From positions 1,042,912 to 1,106,911 of the forward strand of contig JAMPAQ010000001.1 of assembly GCA_023667145.1 (NCBI GenBank): a stretch of 64,000 bases of DNA, in the 5' to 3' direction. The stretch's first letter is position 1, and every line of letters begins with the position of its first letter. Under the pieces are notes generated by a model, which saw nothing but the letters and a program-made list of their open reading frames with translations, ran no database searches and was not told where the DNA came from. Positions 26,414 to 35,101 of this stretch are shown in pieces. This DNA comes from Pseudoflavonifractor sp. (GTDB lineage Bacteria > Bacteroidota > Bacteroidia > Bacteroidales > Muribaculaceae). The position numbers and the translations under genes are program-made.

Positions 26414-28621
26414 TTATTTATTATTCAATTTCTCATTAAAGTAATCGAGCATCTTGGCATAGACCATCAACCGCCCGTTGCAATAGTTGATTGAGTGATT
26501 CATGTTGGGGAACAGCAGCATGTCACAGGTCGTGCCCGCAGCAAGCAGATGGGACACATACTCAATCGTGTTGGCAGGATGGACATTATCGTCAGCCGTG
26601 CCGGTCATGATGAGGAGCGGGCATCTCATGTTGTCCACAAGGTTAATCGGTGCGCCATCATTATATCCCGACTCATTCTCATTGGGTGTCAGCATGAAAC
26701 GCTCGGTATATATCGTATCGTAGTAACGCCACGATGTCACGGGCGCCACCGCCACCGCAGCGGCATAGGGGCTGTCGGACTGCGACACGGCCATCAGTGT
26801 CTCGTATCCACCGTAGCTCCATCCGTGAATTCCGATACGCGATGAGTCGACATAAGGCAACGAGGCCATGTAGTGTGCGGCGGCAATCTGGTCGATTGTC
26901 TCATACTTGCCGAGATTGCGGTAGACGATATCCTCGAAAGCCCTACCACGACCGCCTGTGCCGCGTCCATCCACACATGCCACTATATAACCCTGCGTGG
27001 CATAGAATTGTTCCCAATCCATGCTCCATCGGTTGAGGACGGTCTGCGAACCCGGGCCGCTGTACTGGTACATGATGACGGGATATTTGTCTGACGGATT
27101 GAAATCCGATGGCTTAATGATATAGCCATTGAGGGTATAGCCGTCGGAGGTCATTGTGAAAAATTCCTTACGCGGAGCCGACTTATAGCGCGAGGCATAA
27201 TCGGTGTTATCCTCGACCACCCTCACTTTCTTGTGGTCGACGGTGTACAGCGTATAGACGGGCGGTGTATCGACATTGCTGTAACTAAGTGTATAGCATG
27301 TCATGAGCGGGTCGAATGTCGCGGTCGAGGTACCCTCAGCCTGTGACAGCTCCGATACGCGACCCTTGGCATCGACCGACCTCACGACGCGGTTGAGCGG
27401 ACCGGCGGTCGACTGATAATAATGCAGCCCTTTGGCAGCATCATATCCGTAATAGGCCGTCACGACATCCTCTCCCGTGGTTAGCTGGCGCATGAGCGAG
27501 CCGGTGTAGCTATACTGATACAGGTTCGAGTAGCCCGAACGCTCCGATGCGACGACAAAGAAGTCGGGATAAAACCGGGCCATCGCATACATCTCGGGGG
27601 CAATCCAGCCGGAACTGTTCTCATCGGTGTAGACCGAGCGTGCGACAGTCGACTTGGGGTTGACGGCATACAGCTCCATGCGGTTCTGAGCCCGGTTGAG
27701 GGCGACGACTGCAAGCCGCTCGGGACTTCCGGCATAGGATATGCGGGGTATATACTCAATCGAGGTGTCGGGCAAGGATATATCCTTGGTCTTGCGGGTC
27801 TCGACATCATAGCTGTGGAGCGAGACCTTGGAATTGGGTTCACCGGCGACAGGATACTTATAGGAGAACTGACCGGGATAGAGCGCGTAGCGGGTCATCG
27901 GGTCACATGCCCCCTCATACATAGTGAGGGAATACATGGGCACGGCTGACTCATTGTATTTGAGGAAACACAGTGTCGAGTTGTCGGGCGCCCACGCTAT
28001 TGATGATACGGTGCTGAATTCCTCCTGATAAACCCAATCGGGGACTCCATTGATTATCTCATTCTCCCGACCGTCGGTGGTGACGGCGACCTCAGTCTCA
28101 TAGTCGAGTTTCTTGATGTATATATTGTTATCGGCCACAAACGCCACCATGCGGGAATCGGGAGAGAACGCCGGGACTTGCTGCACGGGATGCGACTCAC
28201 TGAGCGGCTTGAGTATGTTGCGGTTTATCTCAAACACATAGTATGAGGCTCTGAACGAGTGACGGTACATGGTGCGCGAATCCTTATAGACAAGCAACTT
28301 CGTGCCGTCAGCGCTCATCGAGAATCCCTCTATCGCGTCAATCATGTTGTAACGTGTGGTTGCCACATCGAGTATCACCCCGGTCTCGATGCCGGTACGC
28401 GTATCGTAACTCAATATCCGCTTTTTATCTGACGACAACCGCAGATAAGACTTACCGTCAGGCATATAGACAATCCGTCCGGGCGATGACGGTATATTTT
28501 CGGGATAACAATATCGCGACAATTCCGATTGGGTATCTTGGGACAAGGCATAGGCGTTACCGGCAACCGTTGCTAACATCAAGGTGACAACGCCCGGCAA
28601 TATATATCTAAGGATTCTCAT
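26414..28621 (-). CDS. Dipeptidyl peptidase IV-type S9 peptidase
   Basis: This 735-residue secreted serine peptidase removes N-terminal dipeptides after Pro or Ala. It has a signal peptide (about 1-26), an eight-bladed propeller (DPPIV_N, about 60-460) with the substrate-anchoring Glu pair in WVYQEEFSTVSS, and an alpha/beta hydrolase domain. The catalytic triad is readable as Ser602 (GWSYGG), Asp677 (GTADDNVH) and His709 (NMNHS). Spacing and motifs follow the DPP IV branch rather than prolyl tripeptidyl peptidase, though that is a close alternative. It lies in the minus-strand run led by the ATP-grasp protein. Confidence 0.92.
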   Translation of the reverse strand: MRILRYILPGVVTLMLATVAGNAYALSQDTQSELSRYCYPENIPSSPGRIVYMPDGKSYLRLSSDKKRILSYDTRTGIETGVILDVATTRYNMIDAIEGFSMSADGTKLLVYKDSRTMYRHSFRASYYVFEINRNILKPLSESHPVQQVPAFSPDSRMVAFVADNNIYIKKLDYETEVAVTTDGRENEIINGVPDWVYQEEFSTVSSIAWAPDNSTLCFLKYNESAVPMYSLTMYEGACDPMTRYALYPGQFSYKYPVAGEPNSKVSLHSYDVETRKTKDISLPDTSIEYIPRISYAGSPERLAVVALNRAQNRMELYAVNPKSTVARSVYTDENSSGWIAPEMYAMARFYPDFFVVASERSGYSNLYQYSYTGSLMRQLTTGEDVVTAYYGYDAAKGLHYYQSTAGPLNRVVRSVDAKGRVSELSQAEGTSTATFDPLMTCYTLSYSNVDTPPVYTLYTVDHKKVRVVEDNTDYASRYKSAPRKEFFTMTSDGYTLNGYIIKPSDFNPSDKYPVIMYQYSGPGSQTVLNRWSMDWEQFYATQGYIVACVDGRGTGGRGRAFEDIVYRNLGKYETIDQIAAAHYMASLPYVDSSRIGIHGWSYGGYETLMAVSQSDSPYAAAVAVAPVTSWRYYDTIYTERFMLTPNENESGYNDGAPINLVDNMRCPLLIMTGTADDNVHPANTIEYVSHLLAAGTTCDMLLFPNMNHSINYCNGRLMVYAKMLDYFNEKLNNK

Positions 28622-28665
28622 TTATGTTGGTCATTACTATTATCGTACTGTTTCTTTTCTACCAA

Positions 28666-30309
28666 TCACCACAACGACATCTGCGCGTCACTGTCGGGGT
28701 GGGACTTACGGGCAGGTTCCTGATATCCGAAGTCGGCATCAGAGACTTGGGATGACTTGACACTCTTGTCGTCAGGCGGTGTCGAGAGCAGCCAATCCGT
28801 ATTGTCGATGGTGGGATCTATGGCGCTAATCTTGGCCTTGCGGCGTTTCTTAACAGGGGGAGCAGCCTCGGGAAGGTCCGCAAGTACGGGTGCATCGGCG
28901 GCACGACGTGCCTCAAGGTCAGCTTTAAGGCGGTCTATCTCGCTGCGCAGGTCATTCTCCGATGTCGCTTGTCCCATCAGGTTACGCTCGATAGTGTGTT
29001 TGAGCGAGAGCTTGTCAGCTTCAAGAGAGTCTATTTTCTCCTTGAGGGCCACAATCTCTGTCTGCAACGAAGATATACGGGCATCTTTCTTGTTTTTCAC
29101 CTCCTCAAACCTGTCGAGCTGCTCCTGTATCTCAGCTACAACCTGTAGCTCCTCACGCGCCTGGTCGAGTTCCTCACGCGTGGATTGCAACTCGCCGTTG
29201 AGCAAGCCGTATTTCTCGTTGAGAACCTCCAGGGAGTCAGCTGCGACTTTTTTCTCCTGTTGCAGTGTCTCAATCAATTCATCTTTTTGCGACAACGCTT
29301 CCGTAGCGGATGATGCCGAGGCATTGAGCTCGCTGATCATACGGTCTGAAACCATTATCTTGACTTTGAGTTCGTCTATCTGCTGACGATGCACATCCTC
29401 ATTGGCCGACATCTCGTCATGCAGCTGACCGTATGACATGGACAGTTTTGTATTCTCGGCGTTCATCGCGGTAACCTTCTTATTGAGGTCGGCTATCTCC
29501 TCCTCCTTCTGCCGCAATGTCTCGGTTGCCGCAGCCAGGGACTGGCTTATGCGCTCAAAGCGCGTCTCGTCTGTCTCGGCATTGTCATTACGCGCCTGAA
29601 GCTCGGTTATCGTCTGATTCAGGGTCTTGATTAACGTGTCTTTCTTGACAATCCGCGCCTCAAGCTCCTCAATCTTGCCGGCCATGGCATCATCATCCCT
29701 CACCGATGCCGCCTTTATCTTGTTGACGAGACTCTTGGTCTCAAGCTGATATTGCTCCTTTTCACTCTCAAGAGCGGTGACCTGGTTCTCAAGGTCATGC
29801 ACGCGGTCGCTTAGGGCTCGCTTCTGCCGGTCAAGACTCAACTGTTGCTGCCTCCACTCCCCGCGTGAGGCCTCCATTGTCTTATGCTCATCACGGAGCC
29901 GCGTCAGTTCCGACTCCATACGCGCCCGCTCATCGTCCCATCGGCGCGAGGCGCGTCGCCCGGTCTCAGCCGACACCTGTTGCAGGTATTCCTTCAATGA
30001 GGAGTCGAGCATATTGTAAAGATAGCGCCGCTGTGCCTCCACATCGACACACTGCCTTATGAAGTCAGGCAACGACTGATTGAAAACAGCAATCACGCCG
30101 TCAAACAACGACATGGGTAATTCCGGGGGGACACTGCCGTCAGACGGAGTCTCGGCCGTGGATACATCAGACGGCATGGCATCATCAGATGTCACCGCCG
30201 GCTCAGGGGCAAACGGATTAGGAGTATCATTATCGACCACATCATCGTTGTATTCTTCCTCATCGTCGGAAAAACCAAACGCTCTCTTTAGTGAATGGAT
30301 TAAAGCCAT
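28666..30309 (-). CDS. Large coiled-coil protein
   Basis: This 547-residue protein has an acidic, unstructured N-terminus (FSDDEEEYNDDVVDNDTPNPFAPE) and a short helical segment (LFDGVIAVFNQSLPDFIRQCVDVEAQRRYLYNML). Continuous heptad-rich coiled coil then runs from about residue 110 to 475, and a basic tail ends in VKKRRKAKI and a Ser/Asp-rich C-terminus. There is no signal peptide or membrane span. The architecture suggests a cytosolic scaffold or filament. It lies 14 bases after the receiver/ATP-grasp gene in the same run, so the two may act together. No named family is recognised. Confidence 0.75.
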   Translation of the reverse strand: MALIHSLKRAFGFSDDEEEYNDDVVDNDTPNPFAPEPAVTSDDAMPSDVSTAETPSDGSVPPELPMSLFDGVIAVFNQSLPDFIRQCVDVEAQRRYLYNMLDSSLKEYLQQVSAETGRRASRRWDDERARMESELTRLRDEHKTMEASRGEWRQQQLSLDRQKRALSDRVHDLENQVTALESEKEQYQLETKSLVNKIKAASVRDDDAMAGKIEELEARIVKKDTLIKTLNQTITELQARNDNAETDETRFERISQSLAAATETLRQKEEEIADLNKKVTAMNAENTKLSMSYGQLHDEMSANEDVHRQQIDELKVKIMVSDRMISELNASASSATEALSQKDELIETLQQEKKVAADSLEVLNEKYGLLNGELQSTREELDQAREELQVVAEIQEQLDRFEEVKNKKDARISSLQTEIVALKEKIDSLEADKLSLKHTIERNLMGQATSENDLRSEIDRLKADLEARRAADAPVLADLPEAAPPVKKRRKAKISAIDPTIDNTDWLLSTPPDDKSVKSSQVSDADFGYQEPARKSHPDSDAQMSLW

Positions 30310-30323
30310 GGTAAGTTTTATAT

Positions 30324-33305
30324 TTAGGAGGGAGAATTATCATTATCTTGCTGTGGCTTGGCAACGACCCCGACACCCTTTGTGCCGCTGATACCTATGG
30401 GCAGGGGCTTGTCAAACTTGACTATCCTGACCGACTCGCTCTCATAGACCGCGGGGCATGAGTCGAGATAGCCTATGTCATAGATCCCGTCATTGCTTGC
30501 CGGATTGATAGTGAAATATCCGACCCCAAAGGATGTCAGATTCTGGAAGAAGTGGGTACCCTGACTCGGCTCAATGCGGTAGTTGCTCAACGATGACTCG
30601 ACGATGAGCCGTGCCGAGGATATGTGCGGCCACTTGACGGGGATGCCAAGAGCCGTGTCGCTCGATCCCCACCGTCCGGGTCCGACGAGTATATAGCCCT
30701 CTCCACGCTCGGTGAACTGTCGGTTTATCTTCTCAATCTCGCGGGCTATCATCGGATTGTTGAAAGACGAGAAGTTCTCTGGACGCACGTAGACGATTGT
30801 ATCGACATTATCGATGTTGCCATGGCCGAGTGCGGTGTTGCTGCGCAGTATTACCTGATCGTCAGGGATGGACAGAACGCTCTCGTCGAGCAAGTCCTTG
30901 CGGTCGATTATCGGTCTTATCTGCAACCAATAGAGCTGACCCTTGCCTGTCTCGTTGACATTGATCATTCCGGCAAACTCTATCTCTACCGGGCGGTTCA
31001 TCGCCTCAGCCCCGGTCGTGAGCATGAAGTCAATCATCTCGGCGAGGGGATAGACCTTATGTTGCAACACGTTGGCAAATGTCACTACCCGCCGTCCGTC
31101 GCCCCATTCGCTGTCGCGTATGACCTGGTCGCGATAGTCAAAGGTCGATACCATATATTTCATCGCCCCTGTCTCGGCAGCATCCTGTACCTTGACCTTG
31201 GCGATATTGAAACCGTCATCAACCTTGAAATCGCTGTCGACATCACGCATGTTGAGCGCATAGAGACGCGTCTGGGTGTCACGCAACGCGAGATCAAGAG
31301 TCGAGGTCTGCAACACCTTGTCGGGATGCCGGGGCGAGAATCGCAGACTTAGACCGCCGTCAACTATGTACTTTCCAAGCCCGACAGCCACCTCGGCCAC
31401 TCCATCCTCTGCCTTCTCGTCATTGATAGGATAGTAGTTGAGCGAGCGGCCAACGCCCGAGAATGAGGGATAATAATAGCCATCGTGTTCAGCGCCGACA
31501 ACCTCCTGGATGATGACCGCCATCTTTTCCTGGTCGATGACATTGCTCGTGGCAGTCATGTAAGCCTTGGAGTCGGCATAGAATACCGACGCATAGACAC
31601 CCTTTATGGCATCGGACAACAGTCTCAACATCTTTTCGCGGTCCTCGATATGGGGTATCATATAGGTGGAATAGATACCGGCAAACGGCTGGTAGTGGGA
31701 ATCCTCAAGCAGACTTGAGCTACGGATTGCCAACGGTTTGTCGACCACGTCAAAGAGGGCAAGGAAATCCTCGGTCAGGCGCTCGGGGAGCTTTGCCTCA
31801 AGGAAGCGTTCGAGTATACGGTCATCGGGAATATCCGACAGCGCGAGAGGATAGAGCCCATTAGTCTCCATAAACTCATCAAACACATCGGTACACAGCA
31901 CCACCGTGCGGGGTATCGACAATGTCACGCCATCAAAATTATCACATATAGGATTTTTCTTTATTATCGAGTCAATGAACGCCAGGCCACGTCCCTTGCC
32001 ACCAAGCGAACCCTGGCCTATGCGTGCGAAATTGCTGTAGCGGTCAAAGCGGTCACGATGGAAGACGGCCACGACTCCGCGATTTTTCATCTTACGGTAT
32101 TTGACAATGAGGTCAAATATCAGCTTCCTGACAGCCGGAGCTTCGTCGAGCGACGCAAACCGATGGGCCTTGACCACGTCGGCTATAGGAAACATGGCGC
32201 GGGAGTAGAGCCACCGCGATATGTCATTGTAACCGGCATGATAGAACAACGAACGGGCCGAGATGTCAAATATATTGTTTTGCAGGTCCTTCAAGGTCTT
32301 TATGCGATAAAGCACCTCACCTGACTTAGGGTCACGGATGATGAAGTCACCAAATCCGAAGTTCTCACGTATCGCGTTACCCAGATCGACCGGCAGCTTC
32401 TTGGAATTCTTATCAAGGAACACTCCGTCAAACTCCTTTACCCGCGCCGCATTCTCATTCTCCGACGACTCGATTATGATGGGCACAAACGGATCTTTGG
32501 AGCGCAGGTACTTGGCCAGCTTGATACCGGCCTGGGAGTCCTTCTTGCCCTCACGCATGAATGACACATCGCTCACGACACCGAGCATGTTCTCGCCATA
32601 CTTCTCGTAAATGGCCACGGCCTCCTCGTAGTCACGGGCAAGCATCACCTTGGGACGCCCACGCATACGGAGCATACGTTCATGCTCGTTGAGCGCCTCG
32701 GTCGAGAATACCAATGACTGCTTGAGCAAGAACTTATACAAATGAGGCAAGACAGACGAATAAAACCTCACGGAGTCTTCCACAAGAAGAATGAACTGGA
32801 CTCCGACTTCATTTATGTCATTGTCGGCGTTCATCTTGTCCTCAAGCAGCTTGATGATGGCGAGCAGCAGGTCGACATTGCCAAGCCATGAGAATACGTA
32901 GTCCACGCCGGTGAAGTCCTCCTTTGACAGACGGCGCGACACCTCCTTGGAAAACGGAGTCAGGACCACAATCGGGGTAGTCGGATAAAGCATCTTTATC
33001 TCACGCGCCCCGGTAAATGTCTCGCTGACATCCACACCCGGCATGGCGATAACGAGGTCAAAACGCTTTTGAGCCATAGCGGCAAGCGCCTCTGATATAT
33101 GCGATACGCGTGTCACGCGTGGAGGTGAACTCAGGTTCAGAGCCACATATTCAAAATAGAGCTGCTCCTCTACCCTGCCATCCTCCTCCATCATGAAAGC
33201 GTCGTATGGCGATGCAATAAGCAGCACATTGAATATGCGCTCTTGCATAAGGTTCTGAAACTGCGTATCTTTCAAGGAAAGCCGGCTAAGGATATCTTCG
33301 TTCAT
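30324..33305 (-). CDS. Receiver-receiver-PEP synthase ATP-grasp fusion
   Basis: This 993-residue protein begins with two receiver-like domains. The first (about 25-150) lacks a phospho-Asp (FDLVIAMPGV). The second (about 168-315) starts FILLVEDSVR and keeps Asp246 in VVSDVSF and a Lys in LDKNSKK. The rest (about 400-960) is the N-terminal nucleotide-binding domain of PEP synthase/pyruvate phosphate dikinase: GSLGGKGRGLAF near 433, LAIRSSSLLEDS near 525 and GEGYILVGPGRWGSSD. The swivelling phospho-His domain and the C-terminal PEP barrel are missing. It may therefore be a signal-controlled ATP-dependent phosphotransferase with a protein or small-molecule target. The fusion is seen directly; its chemistry is inference. 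It heads a six-gene run. Confidence 0.82.
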   Translation of the reverse strand: MNEDILSRLSLKDTQFQNLMQERIFNVLLIASPYDAFMMEEDGRVEEQLYFEYVALNLSSPPRVTRVSHISEALAAMAQKRFDLVIAMPGVDVSETFTGAREIKMLYPTTPIVVLTPFSKEVSRRLSKEDFTGVDYVFSWLGNVDLLLAIIKLLEDKMNADNDINEVGVQFILLVEDSVRFYSSVLPHLYKFLLKQSLVFSTEALNEHERMLRMRGRPKVMLARDYEEAVAIYEKYGENMLGVVSDVSFMREGKKDSQAGIKLAKYLRSKDPFVPIIIESSENENAARVKEFDGVFLDKNSKKLPVDLGNAIRENFGFGDFIIRDPKSGEVLYRIKTLKDLQNNIFDISARSLFYHAGYNDISRWLYSRAMFPIADVVKAHRFASLDEAPAVRKLIFDLIVKYRKMKNRGVVAVFHRDRFDRYSNFARIGQGSLGGKGRGLAFIDSIIKKNPICDNFDGVTLSIPRTVVLCTDVFDEFMETNGLYPLALSDIPDDRILERFLEAKLPERLTEDFLALFDVVDKPLAIRSSSLLEDSHYQPFAGIYSTYMIPHIEDREKMLRLLSDAIKGVYASVFYADSKAYMTATSNVIDQEKMAVIIQEVVGAEHDGYYYPSFSGVGRSLNYYPINDEKAEDGVAEVAVGLGKYIVDGGLSLRFSPRHPDKVLQTSTLDLALRDTQTRLYALNMRDVDSDFKVDDGFNIAKVKVQDAAETGAMKYMVSTFDYRDQVIRDSEWGDGRRVVTFANVLQHKVYPLAEMIDFMLTTGAEAMNRPVEIEFAGMINVNETGKGQLYWLQIRPIIDRKDLLDESVLSIPDDQVILRSNTALGHGNIDNVDTIVYVRPENFSSFNNPMIAREIEKINRQFTERGEGYILVGPGRWGSSDTALGIPVKWPHISSARLIVESSLSNYRIEPSQGTHFFQNLTSFGVGYFTINPASNDGIYDIGYLDSCPAVYESESVRIVKFDKPLPIGISGTKGVGVVAKPQQDNDNSPS

Positions 33306-33349
33306 CTTCAGACGGGAAAAGTATAATTACTATATTCGGTATATTATGA

Positions 33350-33380
33350 CAAAGATATAGGTTTTAGGTGAGCTATGCAA
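33350..33380 (-). promoter_or_regulatory. Promoter of the six-gene minus-strand run
   Basis: Read on the minus strand, TTGC (33377-33380), 19 bases, then TATCTTTG (33350-33357) gives a consensus Bacteroidetes promoter, 44 bases before the start codon at 33305. Confidence 0.75.
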
Positions 33381-33447
33381 TAGCATGAAAAAGGTTTTTA
33401 TTAAGACTTTTTCATGACTACATGTCGGATAATTGGCTATGTTTTAG

Positions 33448-33455
33448 TATCTTTG
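33448..33455 (+). promoter_or_regulatory. -7 box of efp
   Basis: TATCTTTG at 33448-33455 matches the -7 element. The expected -33 position holds TCGG, a weak match. efp starts at 33529, so the leader is about 67 nt. Confidence 0.55.
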
Positions 33456-33528
33456 CAGCCTAAATTGACATTATCCACGCCGGATAATTGCAAATTTATG
33501 ATTATCACATTTTTAATAGAACATATTT

Positions 33529-34095
33529 ATGGCAACTACAGCTGATTTCAAAAACGGTATGTGCCTCGACATCGACGGCACCTACTATTTCATCGTTGAA
33601 TTCTTACACGTAAAGCCCGGCAAAGGCCCGGCCTTCGTGCGTACAAAGCTCAAGAACGTTAAGACCGGCCGCGTCATCGACAAGACATGGAACTCAGGCG
33701 TCAAGGTCGAGGAGGTGCGCATCGAGCGTCGCCCCTACCAGTTCCTCTACAAGGATGACATGGGCTACAATTTCATGCACACCGAGACATTTGAGCAGGT
33801 GGCCATTCCCGGTGAGGGCATCGACGGTGTCGAGTTCCTCAAGGAGGGTGACATCTGCGAGGCAATGGTACATGCCGCCTCAGACACCATCCTCACTTGC
33901 GAGATGCCGGTGAATGTCGTGCTTGAGATTACATACACCGAGCCGGGCATCAAGGGTGACACCGCTACCAATACTCTGAAGCCCGCCACAGTCGAGACTG
34001 GCGCCGAGGTAAGAGTACCGTTGTTCTGCAACATCGGCGACAAGGTGCGCATCGACACCCGCAACGGCAGCTACGTTGAGCGTGTTAAGGCTTAA
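33529..34095 (+). CDS. efp: Elongation factor P
   Basis: This 188-residue translation factor relieves ribosomes stalled at polyproline. The three-barrel fold is complete: the KOW-like domain I with Lys32 at the loop tip ([16 protein letters not shown]), domain II ([31 protein letters not shown]) and the C-terminal OB domain ([44 protein letters not shown]). Lys32 is the residue modified in other bacteria. No earP/rhamnosyl or epmA/B gene is in view, so the modification state is unknown. It is probably monocistronic, with a terminator right after. Confidence 0.97.
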   Translation: MATTADFKNGMCLDIDGTYYFIVEFLHVKPGKGPAFVRTKLKNVKTGRVIDKTWNSGVKVEEVRIERRPYQFLYKDDMGYNFMHTETFEQVAIPGEGIDGVEFLKEGDICEAMVHAASDTILTCEMPVNVVLEITYTEPGIKGDTATNTLKPATVETGAEVRVPLFCNIGDKVRIDTRNGSYVERVKA

Positions 34096-34118
34096 CGGAA
34101 TCTCCCCACTTAAATGCA

Positions 34119-34157
34119 AAAAGGATGGGCGGCACCCAAATGCCGCCCATCTCTTTT
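34119..34157. terminator. Terminator between efp and the aquaporin gene
   Basis: A perfect 11-bp stem (34124-34134 with 34141-34151) with loop CCCAAA is preceded by an A-run and followed by TCTTTTAAT. It can serve both convergent genes. Confidence 0.82.
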
Positions 34158-34189
34158 AATATCATTCATGTATAACGCCTGTCGCTGAC

Positions 34190-34861
34190 TTACGCCTCCT
34201 TGGACCGGCCACCGATTATCGCCCACACTCCGGCTGCGATAGCCGCACCGACAAACGGGCCGACAATGAAAATCCAAAGCTGCTCAAGAGCAACACCACC
34301 GGCAAATATCGCCGGGCCAATCGAGCGGGCGGGATTGACAGAAGTCCCGGTATAGGCTATGCAGATCAGGTGAACCAACACCAGTGAAAGACCAATGGCA
34401 AGTCCGGCGAAGTTACCCGCGCCCTTAGTCGAGTCGGTCGTACCCAGCACAACAAGAATAAACACAAAAGTAAACACTATCTCCGAGATGACACCCCCGG
34501 CGATTGATACGCCCTCGGCACACGAGTTGGCACCCGTGCCGCTCAATCCCGAATTAGATGTGACGAGCCACAGGATAGCAGAACCGATTATGGCTCCGAT
34601 TACCTGAAAAATCATGTACATGACAGCATCCTTGCCGCTCATTCGCCGTGAGAGCCACACGCCGAGCGTGATTGCCGGATTGATATGGCAACCTGATATG
34701 CCTCCAATCGTATAGGCCAACGCCACGACCGCAAGGCCAAAGGCCAACGCCGTACCCACTACCGACCCGGCATCAACACCACAGTTGAGGCTGACAGCCG
34801 TACCGCATCCCATCAGGACCAACACCATAGTCCCGAACATTTCCGCTAAATACTTCTTCAT
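34190..34861 (-). CDS. Aquaporin (MIP family, AqpZ-like)
   Basis: This 223-residue inner-membrane channel has six membrane spans and the two half-helix NPA motifs, GCHINPAITLG and TSVNPARSIGPA. The short loops and the segment TSVNPARSIGPAIFAGG, with Arg after the second NPA, favour the water-selective AqpZ group over glycerol facilitators, which carry a longer insert and an Asp after the second NPA. The context offers no glycerol genes. It is transcribed alone, converging on efp; no clear promoter box was found upstream. Confidence 0.9.
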   Translation of the reverse strand: MKKYLAEMFGTMVLVLMGCGTAVSLNCGVDAGSVVGTALAFGLAVVALAYTIGGISGCHINPAITLGVWLSRRMSGKDAVMYMIFQVIGAIIGSAILWLVTSNSGLSGTGANSCAEGVSIAGGVISEIVFTFVFILVVLGTTDSTKGAGNFAGLAIGLSLVLVHLICIAYTGTSVNPARSIGPAIFAGGVALEQLWIFIVGPFVGAAIAAGVWAIIGGRSKEA

Positions 34862-35040
34862 AAATGTTCATTTGACATCCCGCAAGGGACTTGATTAATA
34901 ATATATTGATTAAACAGATTACTGTCGTACCGAACGAACCACTTCTGACCCGATGGGGAGAGCACCTTAAAATTAGTTATTAAACAACTTCTTAACGTTA
35001 TTATAACACTTGTTGACGGCAATCTGTTTTAACAAAAGAT

Positions 35041-35075
35041 AAAAAAGGATGCCGCAGTAACACCGGGCATCCTTT
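35041..35075 (-). terminator. Terminator of the wza-wzc operon
   Basis: 35044-35053 pairs perfectly with 35066-35075 (10 bp). On the minus strand the stem is followed by a run of T (complement of the A-run at 35041-35046). It lies 27 bases beyond the wzc stop. Confidence 0.8.
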
Positions 35076-35101
35076 CACCATTATTTTAATTATGAACACA
35101 A

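Noticed and set aside
28757-29386. 209-residue plus-strand frame rich in Ser
   Set aside because: It is the antisense of the heptad-rich coiled-coil gene; Ser-rich composition is the typical shadow of Glu/Lys/Leu heptads.
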